A stretch of DNA of 64,000 nt from Candidatus Competibacteraceae bacterium (GCA_016699715.1 CP065007.1:186001-250000); one strand, 5' to 3'. Shown: positions 15,624 through 27,999, numbered from the stretch's first letter. The notes: generated from the sequence alone by a model not told the origin. Made by a program: numbers and translations.

Positions 15624-17855
15624 ATGACCGAATTAGCCTTTACCGCCGACAGTACCGAACGTGTATCGCTGAAAGTCTTCACCGAAAAGGCGTACCTGGA
15701 TTATTCCATGTACGTCATTCTTGACCGGGCCTTGCCCCACATTGGCGACGGTTTGAAGCCGGTGCAGCGGCGCATCATCTACGCGATGTCCGAACTGGGC
15801 CTGAGCGCCGGGTCCAAGCACAAAAAATCCGCCCGCACCGTCGGCGACGTGCTCGGCAAATATCACCCGCACGGCGACTCGGCCTGCTATGAGGCCATGG
15901 TGCTGATGGCCCAGCCCTTCTCCTACCGTTATCCACTGGTGGACGGGCAGGGCAACTGGGGTTCGCCGGACGATCCCAAGTCGTTCGCCGCCATGCGCTA
16001 CACCGAGGCCCGGCTGACGCCGTTCGCCCAAGTGCTGCTATCCGAACTCGGCCAGGGCACGGTGGACTGGATACCCAATTTCGACGGCACGCTGGACGAA
16101 CCGGTGCGGCTGCCCGCCCGCCTGCCGAACGTCTTGCTCAATGGCATTACCGGCATCGCCGTCGGCATGGCCACCGACATCCCGCCGCATAATCTTGGCG
16201 AAATCGCCGCTGCCTGCATCCACCTGCTGGACCATCCCGACGGCGACCTGGACGCGCTCTGCGAGCTCGTGCCCGCGCCGGATTATCCCGGTGGCGCGGA
16301 GATCGTCACCCCCCGCGAGGAACTCCGCAAGCTGTACCAGACCGGCAATGGTTCGGTGCGGTTGCGCGCCCGCTTCGAACGGGAAAACGGCGATGTGGTG
16401 ATCACTACCCTGCCGCATCAGGTGTCCGGAGCACGGATCATGGAACAGATCGCCGCGCAGATGCGGGAAAAAAAGTTGCCGATGGTCGAGGATCTGCGCG
16501 ACGAATCCGACCACGAAAACCCGACCCGGCTGGTGCTGGCGCTGCGTTCCAACCGGGTGGACGGGGATTTGCTGATGGACCACCTGTTCGCCACCACGGA
16601 TTTGGAGAAGAGCTACCGGGCGAATCTCAACATGATCGGTCTGGACGGCCGGCCGCAGGTCAAGAACCTCAGACAGATTCTTGAGGAATGGCTGCAATAT
16701 CGCCTGGTCACGGTACGGCGACGGCTGGAACATCGGCGCCATCAGGTCGAACAGCGCCTGCATATCCTCGACGGCCTGCTGATCGCCTATCTCAATCTGG
16801 ATGAAGTGATCCGCATTCTGCGCACCGAAGAGCGGCCCAAGGCGGTGCTGATGGCCCGCTTCCAATTGTCCGACATCCAGGCCGAGGCCATTCTGGAGAC
16901 CAAGCTGCGGCATCTGGCCCGCTTGGAGGAGATGAAGCTGCGGGGCGAGCAGGATCAACTCCGCAAGGAACTGGCGCAGTTGCAACAATTACTGGGCTCG
17001 GAACAGCGTTTGAAAGGGCTGATCCGCAAGGAAATCCAGGAGGACGCCCAACGCTACGCCGATCCGCGCCGCTGCCCGCTGGTGGAACGACGGCCGGCGC
17101 AGGCACTGGACGAAACCAGTTTGACCCCCAGCGAGCCGATGGTGGTGGTGCTGTCGCAAAAGGGTTGGGTGCGGGCGGCCAAGGGCCGCGAGATCGACCC
17201 CATGGCGCTGAATTACAAATCCGGCGATGGCTTTCTGACCCAGGCGCAAGGGCGCAGTAATCAGTCGGCGGTGTTCCTGGATACCACCGGGCGGACCTAT
17301 ACCCTGCCGGTGGCGGGACTGGCCTCGGCGCGCGGTTACGGCGAACCACTGACCGGCAAGCTCAGCCCGCCGGACGGGGCCAGCTTCGTGAGCCTGTTGC
17401 TGAGTAATCCCGAGGATTTGTATCTACTGGCCACCGATGCCGGTTACGGCTTCATCTGCGCCTTCGACGACCTGCTCAGCCGCAACAAGGCCGGCAAGCT
17501 GGTGCTGACCGTGCCGGAAAAGGCGAAGATATTGTTGCCGCTACCGGTCACCAGCCTGGATGGCGACCGGCTGGCGGCCATCGGCGGCGGTGGCCGGTTG
17601 TTGGTGTTCCCGGTGAAAGATCTGCCGCGCTTGCCCAAGGGCAAGGGCAACAAAATTCTCGATCTGCCGGGCGAGGAGCGGCTGATAGCCTTGGCCATCG
17701 TGCCGCCGGAACGGTGTCTGATGCTGACCGCCGGCAAGCGGGATCTGAAGCTCAAACCGGCCGATCTGGACGGTTATGCCGGTGAGCGGGGCCGGCGGGG
17801 CAAGCTGTTGCCGCGCGGCTTTCAGCGAGTGGAGCGGGCGGTGGTGGGGGAGTGA
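15624..17855 (+). CDS. parC: DNA topoisomerase IV subunit A
   Basis: This 743-residue protein is the DNA-cleaving subunit of topoisomerase IV, which decatenates chromosomes. The catalytic tyrosine is Tyr126 in AAMRYTEARLT, and the GDVLGKYHPHGDSACYEAMV quinolone-resistance region lies just before it. A long coiled-coil gate follows, and the C-terminal part has ParC-type beta-propeller repeats. Its length matches gammaproteobacterial ParC rather than GyrA. parE is not adjacent. Its 3' end overlaps the convergent msrQ gene by 34 bases. Confidence 0.96.
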   Translation: MTELAFTADSTERVSLKVFTEKAYLDYSMYVILDRALPHIGDGLKPVQRRIIYAMSELGLSAGSKHKKSARTVGDVLGKYHPHGDSACYEAMVLMAQPFSYRYPLVDGQGNWGSPDDPKSFAAMRYTEARLTPFAQVLLSELGQGTVDWIPNFDGTLDEPVRLPARLPNVLLNGITGIAVGMATDIPPHNLGEIAAACIHLLDHPDGDLDALCELVPAPDYPGGAEIVTPREELRKLYQTGNGSVRLRARFERENGDVVITTLPHQVSGARIMEQIAAQMREKKLPMVEDLRDESDHENPTRLVLALRSNRVDGDLLMDHLFATTDLEKSYRANLNMIGLDGRPQVKNLRQILEEWLQYRLVTVRRRLEHRRHQVEQRLHILDGLLIAYLNLDEVIRILRTEERPKAVLMARFQLSDIQAEAILETKLRHLARLEEMKLRGEQDQLRKELAQLQQLLGSEQRLKGLIRKEIQEDAQRYADPRRCPLVERRPAQALDETSLTPSEPMVVVLSQKGWVRAAKGREIDPMALNYKSGDGFLTQAQGRSNQSAVFLDTTGRTYTLPVAGLASARGYGEPLTGKLSPPDGASFVSLLLSNPEDLYLLATDAGYGFICAFDDLLSRNKAGKLVLTVPEKAKILLPLPVTSLDGDRLAAIGGGGRLLVFPVKDLPRLPKGKGNKILDLPGEERLIALAIVPPERCLMLTAGKRDLKLKPADLDGYAGERGRRGKLLPRGFQRVERAVVGE

Positions 17856-18442
17856 GTGTTCCGCCACCAGGCTCGATACCCCAGTAATGCGGCGAGCAGT
17901 CCGGCATACAGCAGCGGTTCGCTGATGTCGGCCTTGACCAGCCACCAGTAATGCACCACGCCCAGCACGCCGATCAGGTAGACCAGTCGGTGCAAGCGCT
18001 GCCAGTTTCGCCCCAGCCGTTTGATCATGCCGTTGGTGGAGGTCGCCGCCAGCGGGACCAGCAGCAGGAAGCCGGCGAAACCGACCGTGATGTAGGGGCG
18101 CTTGGCGATGTCCGCGAAAATGGCCGATAGATCGAAGAATTGGTCGAAAATCAGGTACACGCTGAAATGCAGGCAAACATAGAAAAACGCAAACAGGCCC
18201 AGCATCCGCCGGAACTTTTGCAGCCCGTTCCAGCCACTCAGCCGCCGCAATGGCGTCACCGCCAGCGTCAGCAGCAGGAAGCGCAGGCTCCAGTCGCCGG
18301 TGCGATGACTCAGCGTTTCGACCGGATTGGCGCCCAATCGATCTTGCCATGCCAGCCAGCACAGCCAGACCAGCGGTAACAGGCTGGCGCAGAAGACCAG
18401 AAGTTTTCCATAAGGGGGGAAGCGAGATGGGCGCGCGGTCAT
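17822..18442 (-). CDS. msrQ: MsrQ, heme-binding membrane subunit of the MsrPQ methionine sulfoxide reductase
   Basis: This 206-residue protein has six predicted helices. It belongs to the ferric-reductase-like transmembrane family and would pass electrons from the quinone pool to periplasmic MsrP, which repairs oxidised methionines. Conserved heme-ligand histidines are seen in FYVCLHFSVY, RLHRLVYLIGVLGVVHYWW. The usual upstream partner msrP is absent from the window: upstream on the same strand are two candidate sRNAs. The gene overlaps the end of convergent parC. Confidence 0.92.
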   Translation of the reverse strand: MTARPSRFPPYGKLLVFCASLLPLVWLCWLAWQDRLGANPVETLSHRTGDWSLRFLLLTLAVTPLRRLSGWNGLQKFRRMLGLFAFFYVCLHFSVYLIFDQFFDLSAIFADIAKRPYITVGFAGFLLLVPLAATSTNGMIKRLGRNWQRLHRLVYLIGVLGVVHYWWLVKADISEPLLYAGLLAALLGYRAWWRNTHSPTTARSTR

Positions 18443-18582
18443 GGTGGGCGGACTTCGGGGTGGCTGGATGGTTCGGATGATGGACGGGCGGTCGCGTGGT
18501 CCGCTTGCCTATGGAACCCATGCGTCGGGAAAGTTCCCCGCCTGGGCGAGGGTGGTCTCATGCCTGTTCGGGTCGCGCGCAT

Positions 18583-18660
18583 AAAAAAAGCCGGAGCTTG
18601 CGGGCTCCGGCAAATAACCACCAAAGGAAGGTGTGGAGAAGAACGACATCTCACGATGCC
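18583..18660 (-). ncRNA. Candidate small RNA A (downstream sibling)
   Basis: On the minus strand a sigma70-like promoter (TTGACG at 18696-18691, 18-base gap, TAGGCT at 18672-18667) leads to a short transcript from about 18660. It contains a Shine-Dalgarno-complementary stretch (CCTTCCTTTGGTGG). It ends in a strong terminator with stem GCCGGAGC/GCTCCGGC (18611-18590) and seven T residues (18589-18583). The same layout recurs upstream as candidate B. A 45-codon frame overlaps the transcript, but coding is unlikely because the frame runs through the terminator. Confidence 0.6.
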
Positions 18661-18666
18661 AGCTAC

Positions 18667-18696
18667 AGCCTAAGTGATTTTGTTGCAGTGCGTCAA
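18667..18696 (-). promoter_or_regulatory. Promoter of candidate sRNA A
   Basis: TTGACG (-35) and TAGGCT (-10) are separated by 18 bases and lie between the two sRNA terminators, so each sRNA would have its own promoter. Confidence 0.5.
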
Positions 18697-18716
18697 GATT
18701 TTTTTGCGGCCGCAAT

Positions 18717-18797
18717 AAAAAATGCCGGGGCAATGGATCTGACCCGGCAAAAAACCACCAAAGGAGGATTTGGAGATAACATTCACTAGGAATGTTG
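18717..18797 (-). ncRNA. Candidate small RNA B (upstream sibling)
   Basis: A near-ideal promoter (TTGACG, 17 bases, TATACT) leads to a transcript of about 80 nt from about 18797. It carries CCTCCTTTGGTGGTT, perfectly complementary to a Shine-Dalgarno core, and ends in a terminator with stem TGCCGGG/CCCGGCA (18749-18723) and a run of T residues after one A. Candidate A repeats the anti-Shine-Dalgarno block and terminator 3' half with about 136 bases offset. No Rfam family is recognised by eye. Confidence 0.65.
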
Positions 18798-18803
18798 CAT
18801 TGC

Positions 18804-18832
18804 AGTATAAGGCGGGTATTGCACCGCGTCAA
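18804..18832 (-). promoter_or_regulatory. Promoter of candidate sRNA B
   Basis: TTGACG at 18832-18827 and TATACT at 18809-18804 are spaced by 17 bases on the minus strand, a near-consensus sigma70 promoter pointing into the candidate sRNA. Confidence 0.7.
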
Positions 18833-18936
18833 GCGTTTTGCTAGGTATTTTTTGATGTGAAAAATCAATCGACTATTTTGGATTAGCTTTGAATGTACCA
18901 CCCGGCTGGTCCGCTGGCCCAGCTTCGGTGGCCACC

Positions 18937-19944
18937 TTATCCATGCCGCAGCACGATCTTGCCCATCTGTTCGCCGGCCAGCAACCGCTGGTGGGCCGCG
19001 ACCGCCTGCTCGAACGGGAAAACCCGGTCGAGCGCCGGTTCGATGCGGTGTTCGGCGACGAAGTGCAGCATGGCGGCGAATTCGGCGGGTGAACCCATGG
19101 TGGAGCCAATGATGCGCGCCTGCCGGAAAAACAGCTTGGCCATTTCCAACCCTCGCGGCGGATTGCCGGCCGTCGCGCCGTAAACCACCAGCCGCCCAGC
19201 CGGTTTCAGCAGCGAAAAGCAGTCCTTGAAAGCGGGGCCGCCAGTGCCGTCGATCACCACGTCCACGCCGCCACTCAGTTCGGCCAGTCGTTTGGCCCAA
19301 TGCTCGTCGCGGTAGTTGACGCCGCCGGCCGCGCCCATTCGCCGGGCCTGTTCCAGTTTGCCGTCGTCGCCGCTGGTGACGAAAGTTCGCGCCCCCAGCC
19401 CCACCGCCCACTTCAGCGCGAAGGTGGCCACCCCGCCGCCGATGCCGGTGATCAGCACGGTTTCGCCCGCTTGCGCCGCGGCCTGGGTCATCAGCGCCCG
19501 CCAGGCGGTCAGCCCGGCCAGAGGGATGGCGGCGGCCTGTTCCCAGTTCAGATGCGCCGGTTTGGCGAAAACGTGACGGGCGGGAACGCAGAGGTATTCG
19601 GCGAAAGTACCGGGATTCGGCATCCCCAGGACCCGGAAGGTCGAGCTGGGGAAGCGAGGGTCGTCGCCCCAATCGTAGGCGGGGTAGAGGAGTACCGGTT
19701 GATCGAGCAGCTCCACCGGGGCGTCGGGGCCGAGCGCGTCGACCGTGCCGGCCCCGTCCGAACCGAGGATGCACGGCAGGCGGATGCCGGGATACTGACC
19801 GAGGGTAATCCAGACATCGCGACGATTGAGCGCCATGGCGCTCAGGCGCACGCGGACCTGTCCGGGACCAGGTTCCGGCGTGGCGATTTCATCGATGCGC
19901 AACTGCTCGGGGCCACCAAGTTGCGGGAGGATCAGGGCTTTCAT
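18937..19944 (-). CDS. Zinc-type alcohol dehydrogenase-like / quinone reductase-like oxidoreductase
   Basis: This 335-residue MDR-superfamily protein has an N-terminal GroES-like domain and a C-terminal Rossmann domain whose nucleotide motif is GIGGGVATFALKWAVGLGA. The N-terminal half contains LNRRDVWITLGQYPGIRLPCILGSDGAG, typical of zinc-free or YhdH/YogA-like members. The structural zinc cysteine cluster is absent. The ATG at 19944 has an AAAGGA site and starts MKALILPQLGG. The substrate is unknown. Confidence 0.85.
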   Translation of the reverse strand: MKALILPQLGGPEQLRIDEIATPEPGPGQVRVRLSAMALNRRDVWITLGQYPGIRLPCILGSDGAGTVDALGPDAPVELLDQPVLLYPAYDWGDDPRFPSSTFRVLGMPNPGTFAEYLCVPARHVFAKPAHLNWEQAAAIPLAGLTAWRALMTQAAAQAGETVLITGIGGGVATFALKWAVGLGARTFVTSGDDGKLEQARRMGAAGGVNYRDEHWAKRLAELSGGVDVVIDGTGGPAFKDCFSLLKPAGRLVVYGATAGNPPRGLEMAKLFFRQARIIGSTMGSPAEFAAMLHFVAEHRIEPALDRVFPFEQAVAAHQRLLAGEQMGKIVLRHG

Positions 19945-20030
19945 GGCATGTTCCTTTCGGGCGGTCGAGTCGGGGTTACGGTCGGGCGCGCGGCGGAGGG
20001 GGCTCATGGCCGACCTTATATTCACTTTCC

Positions 20031-20052
20031 AGTAAAATGTTCTAACTTTACT
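20031..20052. promoter_or_regulatory. Palindromic operator candidate in the divergent intergenic region
   Basis: AGTAAA and TTTACT flank a 10-base spacer in an AT-rich island between the divergent MDR oxidoreductase and GltD-like genes. The rest of this 325-base gap shows no gene. The site resembles operators of dimeric regulators such as MarR or HxlR types. No regulator gene lies nearby. Confidence 0.35.
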
Positions 20053-20269
20053 AGCGAGCATAGCGCGGGCGACCGGCTCCATCCATGCAAGCCTCCCGAC
20101 ATGACCGTGCGACAGCCAGCCCTGTACAACCTCTCGGCCTTGCCCATACTACCTTTAAAAAACCGTCATCATGACCGCGACCGACGGGACTGGTTGTATC
20201 CTCGGACCCTCACCGCCCTTCCAGGCCGAGGGTCATCTTTCACCACCAGACGATTGCAAGAGAAGCACG

Positions 20270-21928
20270 ATGACAGACAAGCCAATCAACATGACGCGCC
20301 CGCTGGACCTGACTCACGAGAAACGCAACGTAGGTCCGCAGCGCATTCAAAGGCCGATCTACGCGGATCTGCTGCCGACCTGCAACAATGCCTGTCCGGC
20401 GGGCGAAAACATTCAGGGCTGGCTGACGCACGCGCAGGCGGGGCGTTTCAAGGAGGCTTGGCAAACGCTGACCCAAGACAACCCGCTGCCGTCGGTGCAT
20501 GGTCGCGTGTGCTACCACCCCTGCGAGAGCAACTGCAATCGCGCCAAGCTGGATTCCTCGGTCAGCATTCACGCCGTCGAGCGCTTTCTCGGCGAGATGG
20601 CGCTGCGGGAAAACTGGCAGTTCGAAATCACCGTTCCCTCCAGCGGCAAGCGGGTGCTGGTGGTCGGTGCCGGTCCCAGCGGCCTGTCCGCCGCCTACCA
20701 TTTGGCCCGTCTCGGTCATACCGTCGAAATTCATGAGGCTGGCCCAATGGCCGGCGGCATGATGCACTTCGGTATTCCCGCCTACCGCCTGCCGCGCGAC
20801 GTGCTGGACGCCGAGATCAAGCGCATCGAGAACATGGGCGTCAAGATCGTGCTCAACCACCGGGTTGACGACCTGCTGGCCGAGAAACAGGCCGGCAACT
20901 TCGACGCCATGTTCGTCGCCGTGGGCGCCCACATCAGCAAGCGCACCGAGATCCCGGCCCGCGACGCCGGAAAAATGTTCGACGCACTGACCTTCCTCAA
21001 GGACGTGGAATCCGGCAACGCTCCCAAGCTGGGCCGGCGGGTCGCCATCTACGGCGGTGGCAATACCGCCATGGATGCCGCCCGGGTCGCCAAGCGGCTG
21101 GGCTACGAGCCGTTGATCATCTACCGCCGCGACCGCGCTCACATGCCGGCCCTCGAGTTCGAGGCTGACGAGGCGCTGGAAGAAGGTGTGAAGATCCACT
21201 GGCTGCGCACCATCAAGAACATCGAGGAAACCACCTTTACGGTCGAGGTGATGGAAATAGACGAGAAGGGCCGACCGCGCCCGACCGGCGAACTCGAGAC
21301 TCTGGAAGCCGATGCGTTGATCATGGCGCTGGGCCAGGACGTGGACACCAGCTTCATGACCCGGGTGCCGGGCGTGGAACTCAAGAGCGACGGCGTGGTG
21401 ATGGTCAACGAAAACATGATGACCGGCTACCCGGGCCTGTTCGCCGGCGGCGACATGGTGCCCTCCGACCGTACCGTGACCATCGGGGTGGGCCACGGCA
21501 AGAAGGCCGCCCGCAACATCGACGCCTGGTTGCGAACGGGCGAAAGCTACGTCAAGTCGTCCAAGCACGCGCTGGCCACCTTCGACAAGCTGCACGTCTG
21601 GTACTACACCGACGCCGCCCAGCGCCCGCAGAGCCATCTGGATATGAAAGTCCGCCAGAGCAGCTTCGAGGAAGTGGTGGGCGGCCTGAACCAAAAAGAG
21701 GCGCTGTACGAAGCCAAGCGCTGCCTGTCCTGCGGCAACTGCTACGAATGCGACGGCTGCTACGGTGCTTGCCCCGAAGACGCGGTGATCAAGCTGGGGC
21801 CGGGCAACCGCTACCGCTACGACTACGATCTCTGCACCGGCTGCGCGGTGTGCTTCGAGCAATGCCCCTGCCACGCCATCGAGATGATCCCAGAACCGCC
21901 GGCCGAAACGTCGGAACCCACGGTTTGA
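20270..21928 (+). CDS. GltD-like NAD(P)H/FAD oxidoreductase with C-terminal 4Fe-4S domains
   Basis: This 552-residue protein is related to the small subunit of glutamate synthase. The N-terminal iron-sulfur region reads CNNACPAGENIQGW. An FAD motif (GAGPSGLSAAYHLA) and an NAD(P) motif (GGGNTAMDAARVAKRLG) follow. The C-terminus adds two ferredoxin-like clusters, CLSCGNCYECDGCYGACP and CTGCAVCFEQCPC. The ATG at 20270 has an AGAGAAG site. It lies 52 bases upstream of nifJ and probably exchanges electrons between NAD(P)H and the ferredoxin used by that enzyme; this is inferred from domains and context. Confidence 0.9.
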   Translation: MTDKPINMTRPLDLTHEKRNVGPQRIQRPIYADLLPTCNNACPAGENIQGWLTHAQAGRFKEAWQTLTQDNPLPSVHGRVCYHPCESNCNRAKLDSSVSIHAVERFLGEMALRENWQFEITVPSSGKRVLVVGAGPSGLSAAYHLARLGHTVEIHEAGPMAGGMMHFGIPAYRLPRDVLDAEIKRIENMGVKIVLNHRVDDLLAEKQAGNFDAMFVAVGAHISKRTEIPARDAGKMFDALTFLKDVESGNAPKLGRRVAIYGGGNTAMDAARVAKRLGYEPLIIYRRDRAHMPALEFEADEALEEGVKIHWLRTIKNIEETTFTVEVMEIDEKGRPRPTGELETLEADALIMALGQDVDTSFMTRVPGVELKSDGVVMVNENMMTGYPGLFAGGDMVPSDRTVTIGVGHGKKAARNIDAWLRTGESYVKSSKHALATFDKLHVWYYTDAAQRPQSHLDMKVRQSSFEEVVGGLNQKEALYEAKRCLSCGNCYECDGCYGACPEDAVIKLGPGNRYRYDYDLCTGCAVCFEQCPCHAIEMIPEPPAETSEPTV

Positions 21929-21980
21929 CAACAAGAAACCATCGTCCGCAGTATCCAGCGGGCTTAGAGAGAAGCGTAAA

Positions 21981-25565
<3,585 letters not shown>

Positions 25566-25634
25566 GGGCGCATGGCGGTTTCGGGTGAGCCGGAACCGCC
25601 AGCCATCGGCATTCTGCACGCAGAAGGAATTATC

Positions 25635-26636
25635 ATGGATTTAACAACCAGTTACATGGGGATGGAACTGAAGCATCCCATCGTGGCGTCGGCCGCGCCG
25701 CTGTCGGGGAGCGTGGCCAACATCAAGCGCCTCGAAGACGCCGGCGCGGCGGCCGTGGTCATGTTCTCGCTGTTCGAGGAGCAGTTGAAACACGAGAGCG
25801 CGGCGCTGGAGTATCTGATGACCGCCGGTACCGAGAGCTTCGCCGAGTCGTTGAACTATTTCCCGGAGGTAGACGATTACACCGTTGGCCCGGACAACTA
25901 CCTGGAACTGCTGCGGCAGGCGTCGGCGGCGGTGGATATCCCGATCATCGGCAGCCTCAACGGCGTTACCAATACCGGTTGGATCGAATATGCGCAGTTG
26001 ATGCAGGAAGCGGGGGCGAAGGGGATCGAACTGAACATCTACTACATCCCCGCCGATCTGACCACCAGCGGCCGCGAGGTCGAGGCACGCTACATCGAGA
26101 TCGTCAAGGCGGTGAAGGCGGCGGTGACCGTGCCGGTGGCGGTCAAGCTGAACCCGTTTTTCAGCGCTATCGGCTCGATGGCCAAGGCGCTGGACGATGC
26201 CGGCGCCGACGCCCTGGTATTGTTCAATCGCTTCTACCAGCCCGATTTCGATCTGGACAAACTGGAGGTGGCGCCGAACCTGCAACTGAGCACGCCGGAC
26301 GAGATTCGCCTGCCGTTGCTGTGGATCGCTATTCTGCATGGACGGTTGCGCGCCTCGCTGGGCGCGACCCGCGGCGTGCAAAGCGCGACCGAGGTGGTCA
26401 AGTATCTAATGGCGGGGGCTGATGTGGTGATGACTACCTCGGCTCTGCTCAAGAACGGCATCGATTATATCGGCACCCTGCACAACGGCTTGCAGACCTG
26501 GATGGAGCTGCACCGCTACACGTCGGTGAAGCAGATGAAAGGTTCGATGAGTCAGCGTAACGTCGCCGATCCGACCGCGTTCGAGCGCGCCAACTACATC
26601 AAGACGCTGGAAAGCTACAAGGGCGACTATCTGTAA
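25635..26636 (+). CDS. Dihydroorotate dehydrogenase-like FMN protein
   Basis: This 333-residue protein has the class I dihydroorotate dehydrogenase TIM-barrel build, with IVASAAPLSGSVANIKRLEDAGAA at the start, the substrate-side IELNIYY and the flavin-phosphate region GVQSATEVVKYLMAGADVVMTTSALL. True PyrD lies at the end of this window, so this paralogue probably has another substrate. The ATG at 25635 has AGAAGGAAT upstream. It follows nifJ by 69 bases; the GltD-like/NifJ/DHOD-like trio recurs in several anaerobe-capable bacteria as far as I recall. Confidence 0.85.
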   Translation: MDLTTSYMGMELKHPIVASAAPLSGSVANIKRLEDAGAAAVVMFSLFEEQLKHESAALEYLMTAGTESFAESLNYFPEVDDYTVGPDNYLELLRQASAAVDIPIIGSLNGVTNTGWIEYAQLMQEAGAKGIELNIYYIPADLTTSGREVEARYIEIVKAVKAAVTVPVAVKLNPFFSAIGSMAKALDDAGADALVLFNRFYQPDFDLDKLEVAPNLQLSTPDEIRLPLLWIAILHGRLRASLGATRGVQSATEVVKYLMAGADVVMTTSALLKNGIDYIGTLHNGLQTWMELHRYTSVKQMKGSMSQRNVADPTAFERANYIKTLESYKGDYL

Positions 26637-26684
26637 GAGCACTTGCTGTCTGATTGACCTCTACACATCGCTTGGAGGTCTTGC

Positions 26685-26714
26685 GGGGATTGCGAGGACG
26701 CAATCCCCTTTTTT
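26685..26714 (+). terminator. Rho-independent terminator after the nifJ module
   Basis: GGGGATTG and CAATCCCC form a perfect 8-bp stem around an 8-base loop, followed by six T residues. It separates the redox module from the convergent restriction-modification genes. Confidence 0.93.
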
Positions 26715-26726
26715 CTGGCCGCCGTT

Positions 26727-27425
26727 TCAGGATGGCCCGCGATATTGGCGCGGGACTTCGAGTAGGCGGATTTGCGGGTCTGCCCGCGGGTCCACATGCC
26801 CTTTCCGGAGCGCGATGCCGTTCAGCGAATTGGCCTCGACATCCTCGTTGCCCCACTGATCCCAACCGGGCCGGCGGAAGCGGGCGAACAATTCCAGGTA
26901 GGGGCCGGGCGAGCAGGATTCGATGATAGGGTAAATCTGATCGGGTTTGCGGGAATGCTCGCGTTTTTGCGAAATCAGCACGTTGGTTTGAGTCCGACCC
27001 GGTTGCAGCGTGCGCATGTGGCCGCGCACGCCGAACAGGATGAGTTCGGTGACGTTACGGAAGTAGAAGCCGACCCCCCGGCCGTCCGGGCCGCCGTCCT
27101 TGCGCACCTTGTACCAAACCAGGTTGGATTTGTAGGTGAAGCCCCAGCAACGCATGACTTCCAGCCCCTCGGCCAGCAGGGCGTTGGGAACCCACAGGTA
27201 GAGATGCGCGTTGGGGGCAAGAAGGGGTTTCACCGGGAGCGCGCACACCTCCTCCAGAGTCATCGTTGGGTAGCGCAGCAACCGTTGATGCTCCGGCGCC
27301 ATCTTGCCGGTGCGATTCTGGAAACGCCAGGGCGGGTCGGCCAGGATGGTCGCATAGGTTCCGGCGACCTTGGCGGCTAAGTCCTGGGCGGCGGTTGTCT
27401 GGATGCTGTCAGCAGTCTTCTTCAT
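26727..27425 (-). CDS. MT-A70-family adenine DNA methyltransferase
   Basis: This 232-residue protein has the MT-A70 fold. The catalytic DPPW motif is at residues 30-33 (ATILADPPWRFQ), and later elements include LYLWVPNALL, WGFTYKSNLVWYK, REHSRKPDQIYPIIE and LELFARFRRPGWDQWGNE. It would transfer a methyl group from S-adenosylmethionine to N6 of adenine. Its start overlaps the end of a BglII-like nuclease gene by 17 bases, so the two form a type II restriction-modification pair. GATC-containing sites are likely because the nuclease is of the BglII/BstYI type; the exact site is not readable from sequence. Confidence 0.9.
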   Translation of the reverse strand: MKKTADSIQTTAAQDLAAKVAGTYATILADPPWRFQNRTGKMAPEHQRLLRYPTMTLEEVCALPVKPLLAPNAHLYLWVPNALLAEGLEVMRCWGFTYKSNLVWYKVRKDGGPDGRGVGFYFRNVTELILFGVRGHMRTLQPGRTQTNVLISQKREHSRKPDQIYPIIESCSPGPYLELFARFRRPGWDQWGNEDVEANSLNGIALRKGHVDPRADPQIRLLEVPRQYRGPS

Positions 27426-27999
27426 ACAATGAGCGCCTGATACCGAAAACCAGCAATGGACAACCCGCGCCGCCACCGCCCTGAATGCGCGGTAACAGCT
27501 TGGATATGTGTGTGGTCGAATTACCGTAGGATTTGCCTCTTCCCAAACTATTGAAGAGATCCTGGAGTTCGTCACAGCGAGTGATGATGATGCCAACCGA
27601 AATTACCCGGAGATCGAAAAGCAATCGGAAGTTATTCAAATCCCGGTCGTAGAATGGATCTTTGTTGTTCCATTCGATTTCCAAAGCGATCCGGTTCTTG
27701 AAGCAGTCAACTTCGTGTGTGGGTGAATCCAGTGACACTTGGTCAACGACAATTCGGGTATCGAAATTCTTCGGCATCCAGCCTTTTGCGGCAAGTTCGC
27801 TGTCGATCCAATTGGACACTTGGGATTTATTGCCACCGCCGATAACGATCCAGCTTTGTCTGAGCCGGAAGCGGGTCAATACATCAATCAATTCATTCAG
27901 TTCGACCGGAAAATCTTGAGCGAGAATGGCGCAGGCATGGCGCCATTCGTGGATTTCGTAGTTGGTTGTGATAAAGCTTGGCAAAATTTCCAGGGACAT
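27409..27999 (-). CDS. BglII/BstYI-family type II restriction endonuclease
   Basis: This 196-residue protein matches the BglII-like endonuclease family. The segment DCFKNRIALEIEWNNKD contains Asp98, Glu107 and Glu109, whose spacing equals that of the BglII metal-binding residues Asp84, Glu93 and Gln95. It continues with DRDLNNFRLLFDLRVISVGIIITR, typical of this family. BglII cuts AGATCT and BstYI cuts RGATCY, so a related site is expected. The gene precedes and overlaps its cognate-like MT-A70 methylase, and its lower GC content indicates horizontal acquisition. Confidence 0.85.
   Translation of the reverse strand: MSLEILPSFITTNYEIHEWRHACAILAQDFPVELNELIDVLTRFRLRQSWIVIGGGNKSQVSNWIDSELAAKGWMPKNFDTRIVVDQVSLDSPTHEVDCFKNRIALEIEWNNKDPFYDRDLNNFRLLFDLRVISVGIIITRCDELQDLFNSLGRGKSYGNSTTHISKLLPRIQGGGGAGCPLLVFGIRRSLYEEDC

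Noticed and set aside
18509..18660. Small protein MSFFSTPSFGGYLP... on the minus strand
   Set aside because: The frame runs through a strong terminator stem and poly-U tract, and the similarity to the upstream unit is explained by the sRNA-type nucleotide repeat.
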